Shown one piece after another: positions 45,101-53,063 of a stretch of DNA of 61,324 nt. How positions within the stretch are numbered: position 1 is the first letter of the stretch; every line of letters starts with the position of its first letter. The notes under the pieces are model-generated. The model had not been told where the DNA came from. It ran no database searches and worked only from the letters and a program-made list of their open reading frames with translations. Origin of the DNA: Acidobacteriota bacterium. Lineage in GTDB: Bacteria > Acidobacteriota > Terriglobia > Terriglobales > Acidobacteriaceae. The translations under genes and the position numbers were made by a program. The stretch is from positions 131,280 to 192,603 of the forward strand of contig QIBA01000034.1 in assembly GCA_003225175.1 (NCBI GenBank). Reading direction: 5' to 3'.

Positions 45101-45462
45101 GAGCACATCCCATGCTTTATCGCCGCGAAGAGATGAATCGCATGCGCGTGGTGCGAGCGATCGATCTTTGCCGTTTAAAGCACGGGCAATTCACCCGAAT
45201 CGCAGGCTGCGTGATTGCGCGACAGCGTCCCGGCACTGCCAATGGCTTTATATTTCTTAGTCTTGAGGACGAAACCGGCATCTCCAACGCAATCATCATG
45301 CCTGATCTGTACGATCAAAATCGTTTACTGGTCATCCATGAGCGTTTTCTTTTAATCGAGGGCATTCTCCAGAACGTGGAGAACGTCATTTCTGTAAAAG
45401 CCTTGCGCGTAAGTCGGTTAGAGATCACTGACGCAGTGACTCGGTCGCATGACTTTCACTAA
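42124..45462 (+). CDS. dnaE2: Error-prone DNA polymerase III alpha subunit (DnaE2)
   Basis: 1112 residues. PHP domain at 1 to about 240 (MYVELHSRSAFSFLEGASLP, MALLDRNGVYGAARFH); polymerase palm with catalytic Asp residues near 392-394 in LPDIDLDLPSGDQRERVI; also VQGRGSAANSAVCYALG, LGQHSGGMVVCQ and VQVAIIRPGPIVGKMMNPFL; C-terminal OB-fold (RIAGCVIARQRPGTANGFIF). It performs mutagenic lesion bypass together with ImuA and ImuB. Near residues 900-937, in the linker after LNMLAQIGALNGLGG and before HRRDALWQVEKAA, a palindromic element is translated in frame. Third gene of the cassette, separated from imuB by 232 bp. Confidence 0.94.
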   Translation: MYVELHSRSAFSFLEGASLPEALIAVCADYGMPAMALLDRNGVYGAARFHLAAQKFKLGAHIGAEVTVDDTLFGEAGPARYPLLVESREGYQNLCKLITRTKLRAKKEESAARIEELEEHATGLICLTGGDDGPLSEALIRGGYDEGVRTVERMMRIFGPQNIYLELQRHFDRREEARNQVAVAIARKLRLPILATNGVSYATAAEREILDVFTCIRHHRQLENAGHLLSINSERFIRTPAEMEQLFADLPEAISNTVELSGRLKFTLKDLGYEFPQYPIPEGETMISFLRDRTREGMRRRYGQKRRDLRERAREQIDRELNLIEKLNLAGYFLIVWDIVRFCDRENILVQGRGSAANSAVCYALGITAVDPIGMELLFERFLSEERGELPDIDLDLPSGDQRERVIQHVYAQYGAHGAAMTANVITYRGRSAAREIGKSLGFDVEILDRLSALVGSWEWKGPTDTMEQQFRHAGFDLHHPRISKFLDLALRVQDLPRHLGQHSGGMVVCQGQLSSVVPLEPASMPGRVVVQWDKEDCADLGLVKIDLLGLGMMAVLEDCIELIPQHYGDKVELAQLPQDDPQVYEGLQQADTVGLFQVESRAQMSALPRNRPKCFYDIVIQVAIIRPGPIVGKMMNPFLKRRQGLEPVNYAHPSLEPVLKRTLGVPLFQEQLLRMAMVVADFSGGEAEELRRAMGNKRSQAKMAAIETRLRSGMTKNGIRQQAQDEIVQSIVSFALYGFPESHAASFALLAYASAYLKCHYLAAFTAALLNNQPMGFYHPATIVKDAQRHGLRVRPVDVTRSYWPCTLECECGDEAPHNRPDCRISMRMGLRYVRGLREETALALVSERNRKIFFSVDNLARRVPELRRNELNMLAQIGALNGLGGPFSPSHQRFQADLGKGAGFSRADKSSEINSALAANEGIDFGAAKAVPFPNPKFHRRDALWQVEKAAWREGSLLADIAEPDSPSPLTQMTSEERLIADYHGTGLTVGAHPMLYRREEMNRMRVVRAIDLCRLKHGQFTRIAGCVIARQRPGTANGFIFLSLEDETGISNAIIMPDLYDQNRLLVIHERFLLIEGILQNVENVISVKALRVSRLEITDAVTRSHDFH
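44821..44933. repeat. Palindromic REP/MITE-like element inside dnaE2
   Basis: Terminal inverted repeats of about 30 bp: the left arm 44821-44851 (TTAGGGAAGGGTGCCGGCTT...) is complementary with few mismatches to the right arm 44904-44933 (...GCCGTGCCCTTCCCTAA). The interior holds another GGCTTTAGCC piece. It has no coding capacity of its own and is read through by the dnaE2 frame. Confidence 0.85.
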
Positions 45463-45693
45463 GAAAAGCCTTTCGAGAAGACCTTAGTTCCAAGAGAGTT
45501 GCACCGGATACGATCTTCTCTGAAGGCCGCTCCTGAAACACTTTCTCGAAAACGATCTTTAGACTCCCTTTCCACACTTCTGCTTGTTAAAATTAAAGCG
45601 TTGTTGAGTGATTCGCGGAGGTCGCTTCGCCATACTCAATCTTGAGCGCTCAACAAGCAAACAATTCCCCTGAATGAATTTGGAGAAGTACCC

Positions 45694-46005
45694 ATGGCTA
45701 GAGCAAAAAGTTCCAACAAAACGGCTAATGCGAATGGCGATGCCGGAAGCAACGGCAACACCACGGTTTCGCAGAAGAAAATCCCCAGCTCTGCTCTGCA
45801 AATGAGCTCGGCTGCTGACAGCAATGCCGCTAAAGCGGAAGTTCCACTATCCTCACGCGTAACCGACACGAGTGTCTACGCCAGCGTGAGCGAAGACAGG
45901 ATTCGCCAGCGCGCTTATGAGCTGTACATGCAGCGCGGCGGAAAGCATGGAGCCCATGTCGATGACTGGTTCCGCGCAGAGGCTGAACTGCGAGGCCGAA
46001 GGTAA
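45694..46005 (+). CDS. DUF2934-containing protein
   Basis: 103 residues. The first 60 are Ala/Ser/Asn-rich and disordered-looking; the C-terminus is a DUF2934 motif: EDRIRQRAYELYMQRGGKHG and VDDWFRAEAEL. Function unknown; the family is small and often near stress genes. GGAGAAG at proper spacing supports ATG 45694. A receiver-domain gene starts 49 bp after the stop. Confidence 0.85.
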   Translation: MARAKSSNKTANANGDAGSNGNTTVSQKKIPSSALQMSSAADSNAAKAEVPLSSRVTDTSVYASVSEDRIRQRAYELYMQRGGKHGAHVDDWFRAEAELRGRR

Positions 46006-46054
46006 ACACCAATCATCTTTGATTTCAGAAGCACCGCGAAAGGGTAAGAGCGCG

Positions 46055-46432
46055 TTGAACAAAACTGTTCTCCTGGTGGATGACAATCCTGTTCAGCTTT
46101 CGGCTCGGCAAATGGTGCTGAGCCAGGCCGGACTTGAGGTACAGGTAGCTACAAGTGCCGATAGCGCCCTTGCCCTCCTCCGCAGCCTTTCCGACGCGCA
46201 GAACATCGGTGTCATAGTCACCGACCACGTCATGCCGAAAGCCACTGGCTCGGAATTTGTCCGGCTCGTCCGCGAAGTAAATCCTGACGTTCCAGTCATC
46301 GTTATTAGCGGACTGGCCGAAGCAGAACAGGAATACGATGGAATGGATGTCTTATTCCGCCAAAAGCCGTGCCCACCAGCGGAATTGATCAAACTGGTGC
46401 AATCGGCGGTGGATTCTTCCGAGCATCGGTGA
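46055..46432 (+). CDS. Single-domain response regulator (receiver)
   Basis: 125 residues from TTG 46055, with AAGGG about 10 nt upstream. Receiver landmarks: TVLLVDDNPVQLSARQ acidic pair, phosphoacceptor Asp57 in VIVTDHVMPKATG, VPVIVISGLAE and Lys-Pro in FRQKPCPPAEL. All key residues are present, so it should accept phosphate, but it has no output domain. The open frame reaches back to 45917 overlapping the DUF2934 gene; that part lacks similarity. Probably co-transcribed with the DUF2934 gene. Confidence 0.88.
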   Translation: MNKTVLLVDDNPVQLSARQMVLSQAGLEVQVATSADSALALLRSLSDAQNIGVIVTDHVMPKATGSEFVRLVREVNPDVPVIVISGLAEAEQEYDGMDVLFRQKPCPPAELIKLVQSAVDSSEHR

Positions 46433-46551
46433 CACTAGTCACATCCAGGTTTTCACACCGGGAGTTGGCCGATTAGATGAGCGAAATCGTTGTAAAAGCA
46501 GCTAGAATCACTTCAGGAACATTCCTCATAAAGTAGTTCCGCTTTCCCACT

Positions 46552-48603
46552 ATGCCCCTGTTTGGCAGCTTCGCCCTCCTGCTTGCTCTGCTTCTGAGCG
46601 CATATTGCATGGTATTCGGAGCTATTGCGCTCCGTCAGCAAGCTATCGGGATGCCCAGCGACAGATTGGCTGAGACCACTCGAAGGGCAGGGATTGCAAT
46701 CTGGGTGGCGGTCGCCGGAGCAGGCTTTGCGCTGGTGTGGGCGGCGCTCAACAACGACTTCTCGGTCGCATACATCCTGCATCACACGAATCGCGATCTT
46801 CCTCTTCCTTATAAGTTCGCTGCGCTTTGGTCCGGCCAGGAAGGTTCACTGCTTTTCTGGGCGTTTCTGCTCAGTACTTATGGCTTGGTGCTGCGTTTGC
46901 GCCACAAGGTGGACGTCAAGCTCACAGCCTACGCTTCCACAATTCTTGCAGCAGTTCAGCTTTTCTTCTTGTCACTGCTGAACTTCGCCGCCAGACCCTT
47001 TTCGCTGGTAGCAGGAAACATTCCGCCAGATGGAAATGGACTTAATCCCCTGCTCCAGTATCCGGAGATGGTGATCCATCCTCCGATGCTCTACCTGGGA
47101 TACGTAGGATTCGCGGTGCCTTTCGCCTTTGCACTCGGCGCTCTGATCATGAAGTATCCCGGCGAGAAGTGGATTCACATCACCCGCCGTTGGACCATGG
47201 TCACGTGGTGCTTCCTAACCTGCGGCATTTTCCTCGGCGCGCATTGGGCGTACTCGGTACTCGGTTGGGGAGGTTATTGGGGATGGGATCCAGTCGAGAA
47301 CGCTTCTTTTTTTCCCTGGCTCACCGGAACCGCCTTCCTGCACTCGGTAATGATGCAGGAGAAACGGGGGATGCTGAAGACGTGGAATGTATGGCTAATC
47401 TTCTCCACGTTCATGCTTTCCATTCTGGGAACGTTCTTGACGCGCAGCGGAGTTGTCAGTTCAGTGCATGCGTTTGCCCAGTCCTCGATTGGCGAATGGT
47501 TCATGTGGTTTCTGGCTATTGTCTTTGTCGTGTGCCTCTACTTTTATATTAGGAACCGCGATCATCTCCGCAGTGAACATCGGCTGGAATCGTTGCTTTC
47601 TCGGGAATCCAGTTTCCTGTTTCAGAATCTTGTTTTGTTGGCTTCATGTTTTGCGATTCTTTGGGGAACGCTCTTCCCGGTACTCTCGGAATGGATTCAG
47701 GGGCATAAGGTTACAGTCGGGCCGCCATTTTTTAATCGCGTAAACGTTCCGATCGCAATGTTCCTACTGTTGCTGACCGGAGTCGGGCCTTTGCTGGCCT
47801 GGCGGAGCACCTCCTGGGCAAGCCTGAAGCGCAACTTCACCATTCCGGTAATCGCCACGGTCACGACAGCAATTCTGTTGATGGTTTTCGGTGTGCGGCC
47901 GTGGCAAGACGCAGCTCACTTCTACTCGTTGATGGCAATTTCGTTGGGTGCGCTGGTCACAACCACGATCGTGTCAGAGTTTGTGCGTGGTGGACGCGTG
48001 ATCGCCCGACATACCGGACAAAATCTTCTCGCGTCAATGCTGACACTCACACGGCGAAACACGCGCCGATATGGCGGATATATCGTCCATTTCGGCGTAG
48101 TAGTAATCGTGGTCGGGCTTTCTGGCGCTGCCTTCAATCAGCAAAAGGAGCAAGAGCTCGGCTTCCACGAGCAGATGCAGATTGGCCCTTATACATTAGT
48201 CTGCGACACCAGTACAGAAGAAGAGAACCCCAATTACCAGATCTCGTATGCCATCCTGAATGTATACAAAAATGGGAAGCCGATCGGGCAGATGTTCCCA
48301 GCGAGGAAGTTCTTCAAGGCAAGCCAGCAGCCCGACACCATCGTTGCCAATCATTCGACGCCCATCGAAGATCTCTACGTTATCTACGCCGGCAAGAACC
48401 TCGATACGGACAAGCCAATCATTAAGGCATTCATCAATCCATTAGTGATGTGGATTTGGGCGGGGGTCTGGGTGTTGATCTTCGGCACTGTCGTGGCAAT
48501 GATTCCGCCAATTTCAGCCGCTACGGTTCCTTCCCTGCAACAAGTGCGACCATCGACTGTGGCCCTGCCCGTCAGCTCTGAACCGGTCGAGGCAGGTGAC
48601 TAA
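46552..48603 (+). CDS. ccmF: Cytochrome c maturation heme lyase subunit CcmF
   Basis: 683 residues with about 13-15 transmembrane helices. CcmF landmarks: FAALWSGQEGSLLFWAFLLS, YPEMVIHPPMLYLGYVGFAV, the Trp-rich heme-handling motif LGWGGYWGWDPVENASFFPW, and GTFLTRSGVVSSVHAFAQS. The periplasmic C-terminal domain is present (about 540-650). It takes heme from CcmE and ligates it to apocytochrome c together with CcmH. No ccmE, ccmC or ccmAB is in the window. The stop overlaps the ATG of ccmH (TAATG). Confidence 0.95.
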   Translation: MPLFGSFALLLALLLSAYCMVFGAIALRQQAIGMPSDRLAETTRRAGIAIWVAVAGAGFALVWAALNNDFSVAYILHHTNRDLPLPYKFAALWSGQEGSLLFWAFLLSTYGLVLRLRHKVDVKLTAYASTILAAVQLFFLSLLNFAARPFSLVAGNIPPDGNGLNPLLQYPEMVIHPPMLYLGYVGFAVPFAFALGALIMKYPGEKWIHITRRWTMVTWCFLTCGIFLGAHWAYSVLGWGGYWGWDPVENASFFPWLTGTAFLHSVMMQEKRGMLKTWNVWLIFSTFMLSILGTFLTRSGVVSSVHAFAQSSIGEWFMWFLAIVFVVCLYFYIRNRDHLRSEHRLESLLSRESSFLFQNLVLLASCFAILWGTLFPVLSEWIQGHKVTVGPPFFNRVNVPIAMFLLLLTGVGPLLAWRSTSWASLKRNFTIPVIATVTTAILLMVFGVRPWQDAAHFYSLMAISLGALVTTTIVSEFVRGGRVIARHTGQNLLASMLTLTRRNTRRYGGYIVHFGVVVIVVGLSGAAFNQQKEQELGFHEQMQIGPYTLVCDTSTEEENPNYQISYAILNVYKNGKPIGQMFPARKFFKASQQPDTIVANHSTPIEDLYVIYAGKNLDTDKPIIKAFINPLVMWIWAGVWVLIFGTVVAMIPPISAATVPSLQQVRPSTVALPVSSEPVEAGD

Positions 48604-48962
48604 TGAAGCTGTTTCGTCGCATCTCCACGTCACTTCTCCTGATCACGTTCTCCGTCTTGCTGCTCGGGGCCACTGGAGACCGTGCGCGCTTCAATGATTT
48701 GGGACATCGCATGATGTGCGTCTGCGGCTGTAACCAGATACTGCTCGAATGCAATCACGTCGGCTGCACATATTCCGATCGCATGCGCGAGCAACTTTCA
48801 GCGGCTATTCAGCAGGAAAGCAATGACGAGAATATCCTGCAGACTTTCGTGAAGGAGTACGGAACTACAGTGCTGGCTGCGCCCACGATGCGTGGGTTCG
48901 ACAGAGTGGCTTGGATTATGCCCTTCGCCGTCTTTCTGGCTGGCCCGCGAAAAGGCACGTAG
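48603..48962 (+). CDS. ccmH: CcmH/NrfF-type thiol protein of cytochrome c maturation
   Basis: 119 residues. Signal anchor (ISTSLLLITFSVLLLGA), then a Cys-rich active region HRMMCVCGCNQILLECNHVG with Cys39, 41, 43, 50 and 55, replacing the textbook Leu-Arg-Cys-x-x-Cys of proteobacterial CcmH. It should reduce or hold apocytochrome heme-site thiols for CcmF. The C-terminal helix seems cut short: WIMPFAVFLAG is followed by PRKGT and a stop. The start overlaps ccmF. Confidence 0.88.
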   Translation: MKLFRRISTSLLLITFSVLLLGATGDRARFNDLGHRMMCVCGCNQILLECNHVGCTYSDRMREQLSAAIQQESNDENILQTFVKEYGTTVLAAPTMRGFDRVAWIMPFAVFLAGPRKGT

Positions 48963-48974
48963 GGAGACGTCGCT

Positions 48975-49253
48975 TTGATCGTCGGACTCTGCATTCTGTT
49001 CGCAATCGCCCTATTCGCGTATGTGTTTGCTCCAGGTGTCGCATTCGAACGAGCGACAGATAAGCCGCGGCTGGTCTATTTGGAAGAACGCAAAGAAGTG
49101 ATTTACGAGAATCTTCGCGACTTGAATTTTGACTTTAACTCAGGAAAATACCCGGCTGAAGATTACGAATCGTTGCGCAACTCATTGGAAGCTGAAGCCG
49201 CAGAGGTTCTCGCAGAGATCAACGCGCTGCAGCAATCTGTGCAGGCTATTTAA
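48975..49253 (+). CDS. Small CcmI-like membrane protein
   Basis: 92 residues from TTG 48975 with GGAGA 7 nt upstream. One N-terminal helix (IVGLCILFAIALFAYVFAPG) and a helical tail LEERKEVIYENLRDLNFDFN, YPAEDYESLRNSLEAEAAEV, matching the N-terminal membrane module of CcmI/CycH without TPR repeats. It sits in the same frame as ccmH, 12 bp after its stop. Likely a companion of the CcmF-CcmH complex. Confidence 0.75.
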   Translation: MIVGLCILFAIALFAYVFAPGVAFERATDKPRLVYLEERKEVIYENLRDLNFDFNSGKYPAEDYESLRNSLEAEAAEVLAEINALQQSVQAI

Positions 49254-49307
49254 TGCGATTTGCTCTTGGTCGCATATCAGTACTACGTGAAAACTACTCA
49301 TCAATCA

Positions 49308-50558
49308 ATGACTTCGCCCCTCGTGCGCTCATGTTTGCTCCTATTCTGCACCATGCTGTTCATCGTGGCGCCATCGTCCTTTGCCATAAACATCACGGGG
49401 ACGGTCACGAATAAGACCGTTGATAAGGCATCACCTGGTGATGATGTCGTGTTGCTCAAGTTGAGCGGAGGGATGCAGGAAGCTGCGCGCACGAAAGCGG
49501 ACAATCAAGGTAAGTTCACGCTGCCTGGCCCTGAGGATGAGGGACCGCATCTTGTTCGCGTCACTCACGAAGGCGTGAATTATTTCAAGCCAGCTCCTGC
49601 CGGTACCACGAGCGTGCAGATAGATGTTTACGACGCAGCCAAGCAAGTAGGGGGCGTCGCCGGGCGAGCGAACATCATGCGCCTGCAAGCCGATAGCGGG
49701 CAGATGACGATTACCCAGCTGTTCGTATTGCAAAATAATTCCAAGCCGCCGCGAACTCAGATGAGCGAGCACAGTTTTGAATTCATGCTTCCCGAAGGTG
49801 CAATTGTGGACAGCTCATTGGCTGCTGGTCCGGGCGGCATGCCTGTCAATTCCCCTCCAGTTCCGACGGGCGAAAAGAACCGATACGGCTTCGTCTTTCC
49901 AATCCGTCCAGGCGAAACAAAGTTCCAAGTCAGTTATCACCTTCCTTATTCTGGAAGCTTTTCTTTCAAGCCGGAAGTGTTCACGCCCATGGAAGATGTG
50001 GTCGTGATGCTTCCAAAAAGCATGCAGTTCAACGCTGCGAGCTCCGACTTCGCTAGCAGCGGCGAAGAAAAGGGCATGAACATCTTCGTTGCGCACAACG
50101 TTCCCCTTCGTAAGCAGCTGGCGTTTGCCATTTCGGGAACCGGTCAAATTCCGCCCGATGCTCAAGACAACGAAGCTGCAGAGGGACAGGCCGCAGGTGG
50201 AGGCGCACCGGATAATCGTCCCGGCGGCGGATTGGGACGTCCCGAGGAGACACCTGATCCTTTACATGCCTATCGCTGGTGGATTATCGGTGGATTAGGC
50301 GCGGCGCTTGTGGTGGGAGCGATTGTAATAATGAACCAAAGGCCGCGAACGCAAGCTGCTGCTGCCATCACAAACGCGCCTTCGGTAAAGAGTGCTGGCA
50401 GTCCGGCACGAGGATCGCTTCTTGAAGCAATGAAAGAAGAGCTATTTCAGCTCGAAACCGAGAGGCTTCAAGGCAAGATCTCCGACGCAGACTACCAGCA
50501 AGCCAAGGCCGCTCTCGATCTAACCATCAAACGTGCGATTGCTCGATCCAAGGCTTGA
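49308..50558 (+). CDS. Carboxypeptidase-regulatory-like domain protein, membrane-anchored
   Basis: About 416 residues. Signal peptide CLLLFCTMLFIVAPSSFA, a beta-sandwich like the carboxypeptidase regulatory domain (ITGTVTNKTVDKASPGDDVV, TKADNQGKFTLPGP), a second beta region (EFMLPEGAIVDSSLAAGPGG), a Gly/Pro-rich linker, one transmembrane helix (WIIGGLGAALVVGAIVIM) and a C-terminal helical tail (ELFQLETERLQGKISDADYQ) resembling that of the CcmI-like protein. Its position directly after the ccm genes suggests a role in cytochrome biogenesis; this is inference. GTG 49287 and TTG 49260 are alternative starts. Confidence 0.75.
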   Translation: MTSPLVRSCLLLFCTMLFIVAPSSFAINITGTVTNKTVDKASPGDDVVLLKLSGGMQEAARTKADNQGKFTLPGPEDEGPHLVRVTHEGVNYFKPAPAGTTSVQIDVYDAAKQVGGVAGRANIMRLQADSGQMTITQLFVLQNNSKPPRTQMSEHSFEFMLPEGAIVDSSLAAGPGGMPVNSPPVPTGEKNRYGFVFPIRPGETKFQVSYHLPYSGSFSFKPEVFTPMEDVVVMLPKSMQFNAASSDFASSGEEKGMNIFVAHNVPLRKQLAFAISGTGQIPPDAQDNEAAEGQAAGGGAPDNRPGGGLGRPEETPDPLHAYRWWIIGGLGAALVVGAIVIMNQRPRTQAAAAITNAPSVKSAGSPARGSLLEAMKEELFQLETERLQGKISDADYQQAKAALDLTIKRAIARSKA

Positions 50559-50942
50559 GCCTTAAATCATCTTCCTGACAATGCTGGTTTGCAGAAACAG
50601 AGTCGGCGTTTTCTCTTTAGAGCAACGGATGAAGCTTGCCTATTCCGGCCACCTGCGCCATCATCGGGAGATGCGCGGCAATTCCAATTTGGGAATCACT
50701 GGACCTGCGGGTGAGGTCATACTCGATTGCTCAGCAGCGAGATATTCTTCGGCGGCAGCGGTTCGGCTCGAAGATCCCGAGATCTTGGGAAGTCTTGCTT
50801 GCGGGATATCCGAGGGGATCCCCGGGGGAATTTCGGGGGATCTCAATGCTGAGTCCTTTGCATTTGGGGATCGGCAAAACTGGCGGTGCGAAATCACGGC
50901 AGAGACGCCGGGATTCTGCATCTCTACCGCTAGATTGGCTCA
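50559..50942. other. Intergenic stretch, nothing firmly supported
   Basis: 384 bp between convergent genes. Frames such as 50581-50946 (plus) and 50661-50921 (minus) are open but have no recognisable domain. The stretch near 50810-50840 is rich in GGGGATCCCC-type palindromes. Confidence 0.45.
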
Positions 50943-52907
50943 CTAAGGGTTCTTGGCGTATGCAGCGCACGGGGCATCCGCTGGCTGGTTTGGCAGCGTT
51001 GGAGGCGTTGCCCACGCGGCCTTAGTAAAGTCGAAAAAGTCTAGATCGGGCTGAGCTGCATCGCGCTTCGTCAGATTCGGCAGGTTGAAGCGTTGCTCGA
51101 TGAATTTCAGAATGGAAGTCGTGTCCGATGGCTGATGAGACACAAAATGCGGTTTCACATAAGGGGAAACGACCATCAGCGGAATACGGAATCCAGTTCG
51201 CGTGAAGTCTCCCGCCGGATCCTTCGATAGGAGATCCTTGGGCGCAATGCCGTCGGGCTGTACCGCCGTCATCGGCTGCACGTGATCGTAGAAGCCGCCA
51301 GCTTCGTCGTAAGTAAGAAAGAAGACTCCGTCTTTCCAAATCGGACTCGACATAAACGCCTGGATTAGTTTCATGTCATAGACGGCGCCCAGCTGCACCG
51401 GATTTCCGGGATGCTCGTCACGTCCGCTCTCGAAGCCAGGTTCAATCAACGCGACTGATGGAAAGTTTCCGCTTTTGAGATCGGTGAAGTAATCGGTTTG
51501 CCCGCCCGCGCATGGCGTGCTCGCATTCGTGCAGTCTACCGGTGCGAGGTGTTTGGCATCAGTGTGTTGTGCCCCCCAAACGAAATTAGTCAGAGTCGTC
51601 AATGGGACTCCCGACTTACTTACGTCGGAGTAATACACTTTCCACGAAATACCTGCGTTGTCGAGAAGTTGGAATATGTTTTTCACGTCCAACTGCGGGG
51701 GTTGATGTGCGTATCCTGCACTTGTTGCAGCCAGTTCGGCAAAACGATTCGGCGGTGAATTCGATGGAATCGGCGAGAAGAAGCGATCAGAGGTAGCAAA
51801 TTGCGATGCCGTGGAATAGTAAAACGGAAGGGTGCTCTCGTCGTAGTACCCCATATTCCGCGCGCCACGGACATCGAAGTAGTGATGATGATCGTCTTGC
51901 GAGTTGGCGAATTGGGAAAATCCGGCGGTGATGTGGACAAAACCATTGCCCAACCACGTGTTGGAAGCGGGATCATCGCGATTGTAAGCGCCGTGGCTCT
52001 CCAACCAGTCCGGACTAAAGTCCTCAACGCACTGGTCATTCAACCTGAAGGATTGCACAGTCGCAGCGCTTCCGACGCTAACGTGTCCTTGATTATTGTG
52101 AGTGATTGTGACGCTAGGGTCGCCCGCCACTGGAGCTGCAACGGTCAGAGTAATCGAAGCACTCAGGCCACTGCTTGAGCTGAAATTGTACGTAACCGAT
52201 CCCGGAGTGCTGGGAGCCTTCACCGTGGCACTTGCATTCGGTCCATAGGCTTGTGTGTGCAGCGGATCAGGCGCAGGTGTGATCGTCACATTGGAATCAT
52301 CTGGTGTAGTCCAGGTCAGGAGTGCGGTGCCGCCTGGCGCAATCTTCATTGGACTTGCGCCCACAAGAATGCTCGATCCCCCTTTGGGAGTGGTTCCGAC
52401 AACGACCGAGGCTTCCGCAGTAACGCCCGTGGAAGATGTCGAGGTCGCCGTATATAAGGTTGGTGTTGCAGGCGAAACCTTCATTTTTCCACTTGTACCG
52501 CCGGCTGGAGCGCCGTTGATAGTGACCGAAACCGCATTCGTGCTGCTCCAGCTCAAGGGAGCGTCGGCATCTGCGGGATTCGTCGGCAGCGACGAAAGAG
52601 CGTCCAGCGTGTCGACATCGTTCGCACCTCCCCATCCACTTGTCTTGCGGTAGCTGTTCAAGTGGGCGAAATAGTGATCGAACGAGCGATTCTCCTGGAA
52701 CATGAACACGATGTGGTTCAGCACAGTAATATTCGCCGGCGGCGCGCTATTCCCGCCCCCATTATTTCCTGTTCCGGGACTGGGCAATGGGGAGGGCGAC
52801 TGAGATCCTCCGGAATCCTTCATGCCCATGCAGCCAGACATGAGCACAGCAGACATTGTTGCCAACAATAGACAAAGTGTGCGAGCGAGGATCAACCGTT
52901 TCAACAA
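50943..52907 (-). CDS. Phospholipase C-type phosphoesterase lipoprotein with inserted Ig-like domains
   Basis: About 654 residues from TTG 52907 with GGGAG upstream. Lipobox SAVLMSGC; Ser/Pro/Gly linker; then the phosphoesterase core begins HIVFMFQENRSFDHYFAHLN and is interrupted by about 190 residues of beta-rich sequence with two Ig-like modules (AVSVTINGAPAGGTSGKMKV; VGASPMKIAPGGTALLTWTT). The core resumes FRLNDQCVEDFSPDWLESHG, with VALIEPGFESGRDEHPG, FFLTYDEAGGFYDHVQP and RIPLMVVSPYVKP. It should cleave phosphate esters (phospholipid or acid phosphatase type) at the cell surface. Confidence 0.88.
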   Translation of the reverse strand: MLKRLILARTLCLLLATMSAVLMSGCMGMKDSGGSQSPSPLPSPGTGNNGGGNSAPPANITVLNHIVFMFQENRSFDHYFAHLNSYRKTSGWGGANDVDTLDALSSLPTNPADADAPLSWSSTNAVSVTINGAPAGGTSGKMKVSPATPTLYTATSTSSTGVTAEASVVVGTTPKGGSSILVGASPMKIAPGGTALLTWTTPDDSNVTITPAPDPLHTQAYGPNASATVKAPSTPGSVTYNFSSSSGLSASITLTVAAPVAGDPSVTITHNNQGHVSVGSAATVQSFRLNDQCVEDFSPDWLESHGAYNRDDPASNTWLGNGFVHITAGFSQFANSQDDHHHYFDVRGARNMGYYDESTLPFYYSTASQFATSDRFFSPIPSNSPPNRFAELAATSAGYAHQPPQLDVKNIFQLLDNAGISWKVYYSDVSKSGVPLTTLTNFVWGAQHTDAKHLAPVDCTNASTPCAGGQTDYFTDLKSGNFPSVALIEPGFESGRDEHPGNPVQLGAVYDMKLIQAFMSSPIWKDGVFFLTYDEAGGFYDHVQPMTAVQPDGIAPKDLLSKDPAGDFTRTGFRIPLMVVSPYVKPHFVSHQPSDTTSILKFIEQRFNLPNLTKRDAAQPDLDFFDFTKAAWATPPTLPNQPADAPCAAYAKNP

Positions 52908-53063
52908 GAGCAACTCCCTTTCAGAGCCTTGGAAGCAGCAGCTCTGTTAGAGGTTGCCGATTAAGGCAAAGGGCTTGGTACGGCATGAGTATCGATTAAC
53001 GGCAACCTGGACGGGATTAGCCGCATCGGGGCGTTGCATTTGACAGGGAACTTGAGTGGGACT

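Noticed and set aside
50581-50946. Plus-strand 121-codon frame
   Set aside because: No recognisable domain; competing frames of similar quality on both strands.
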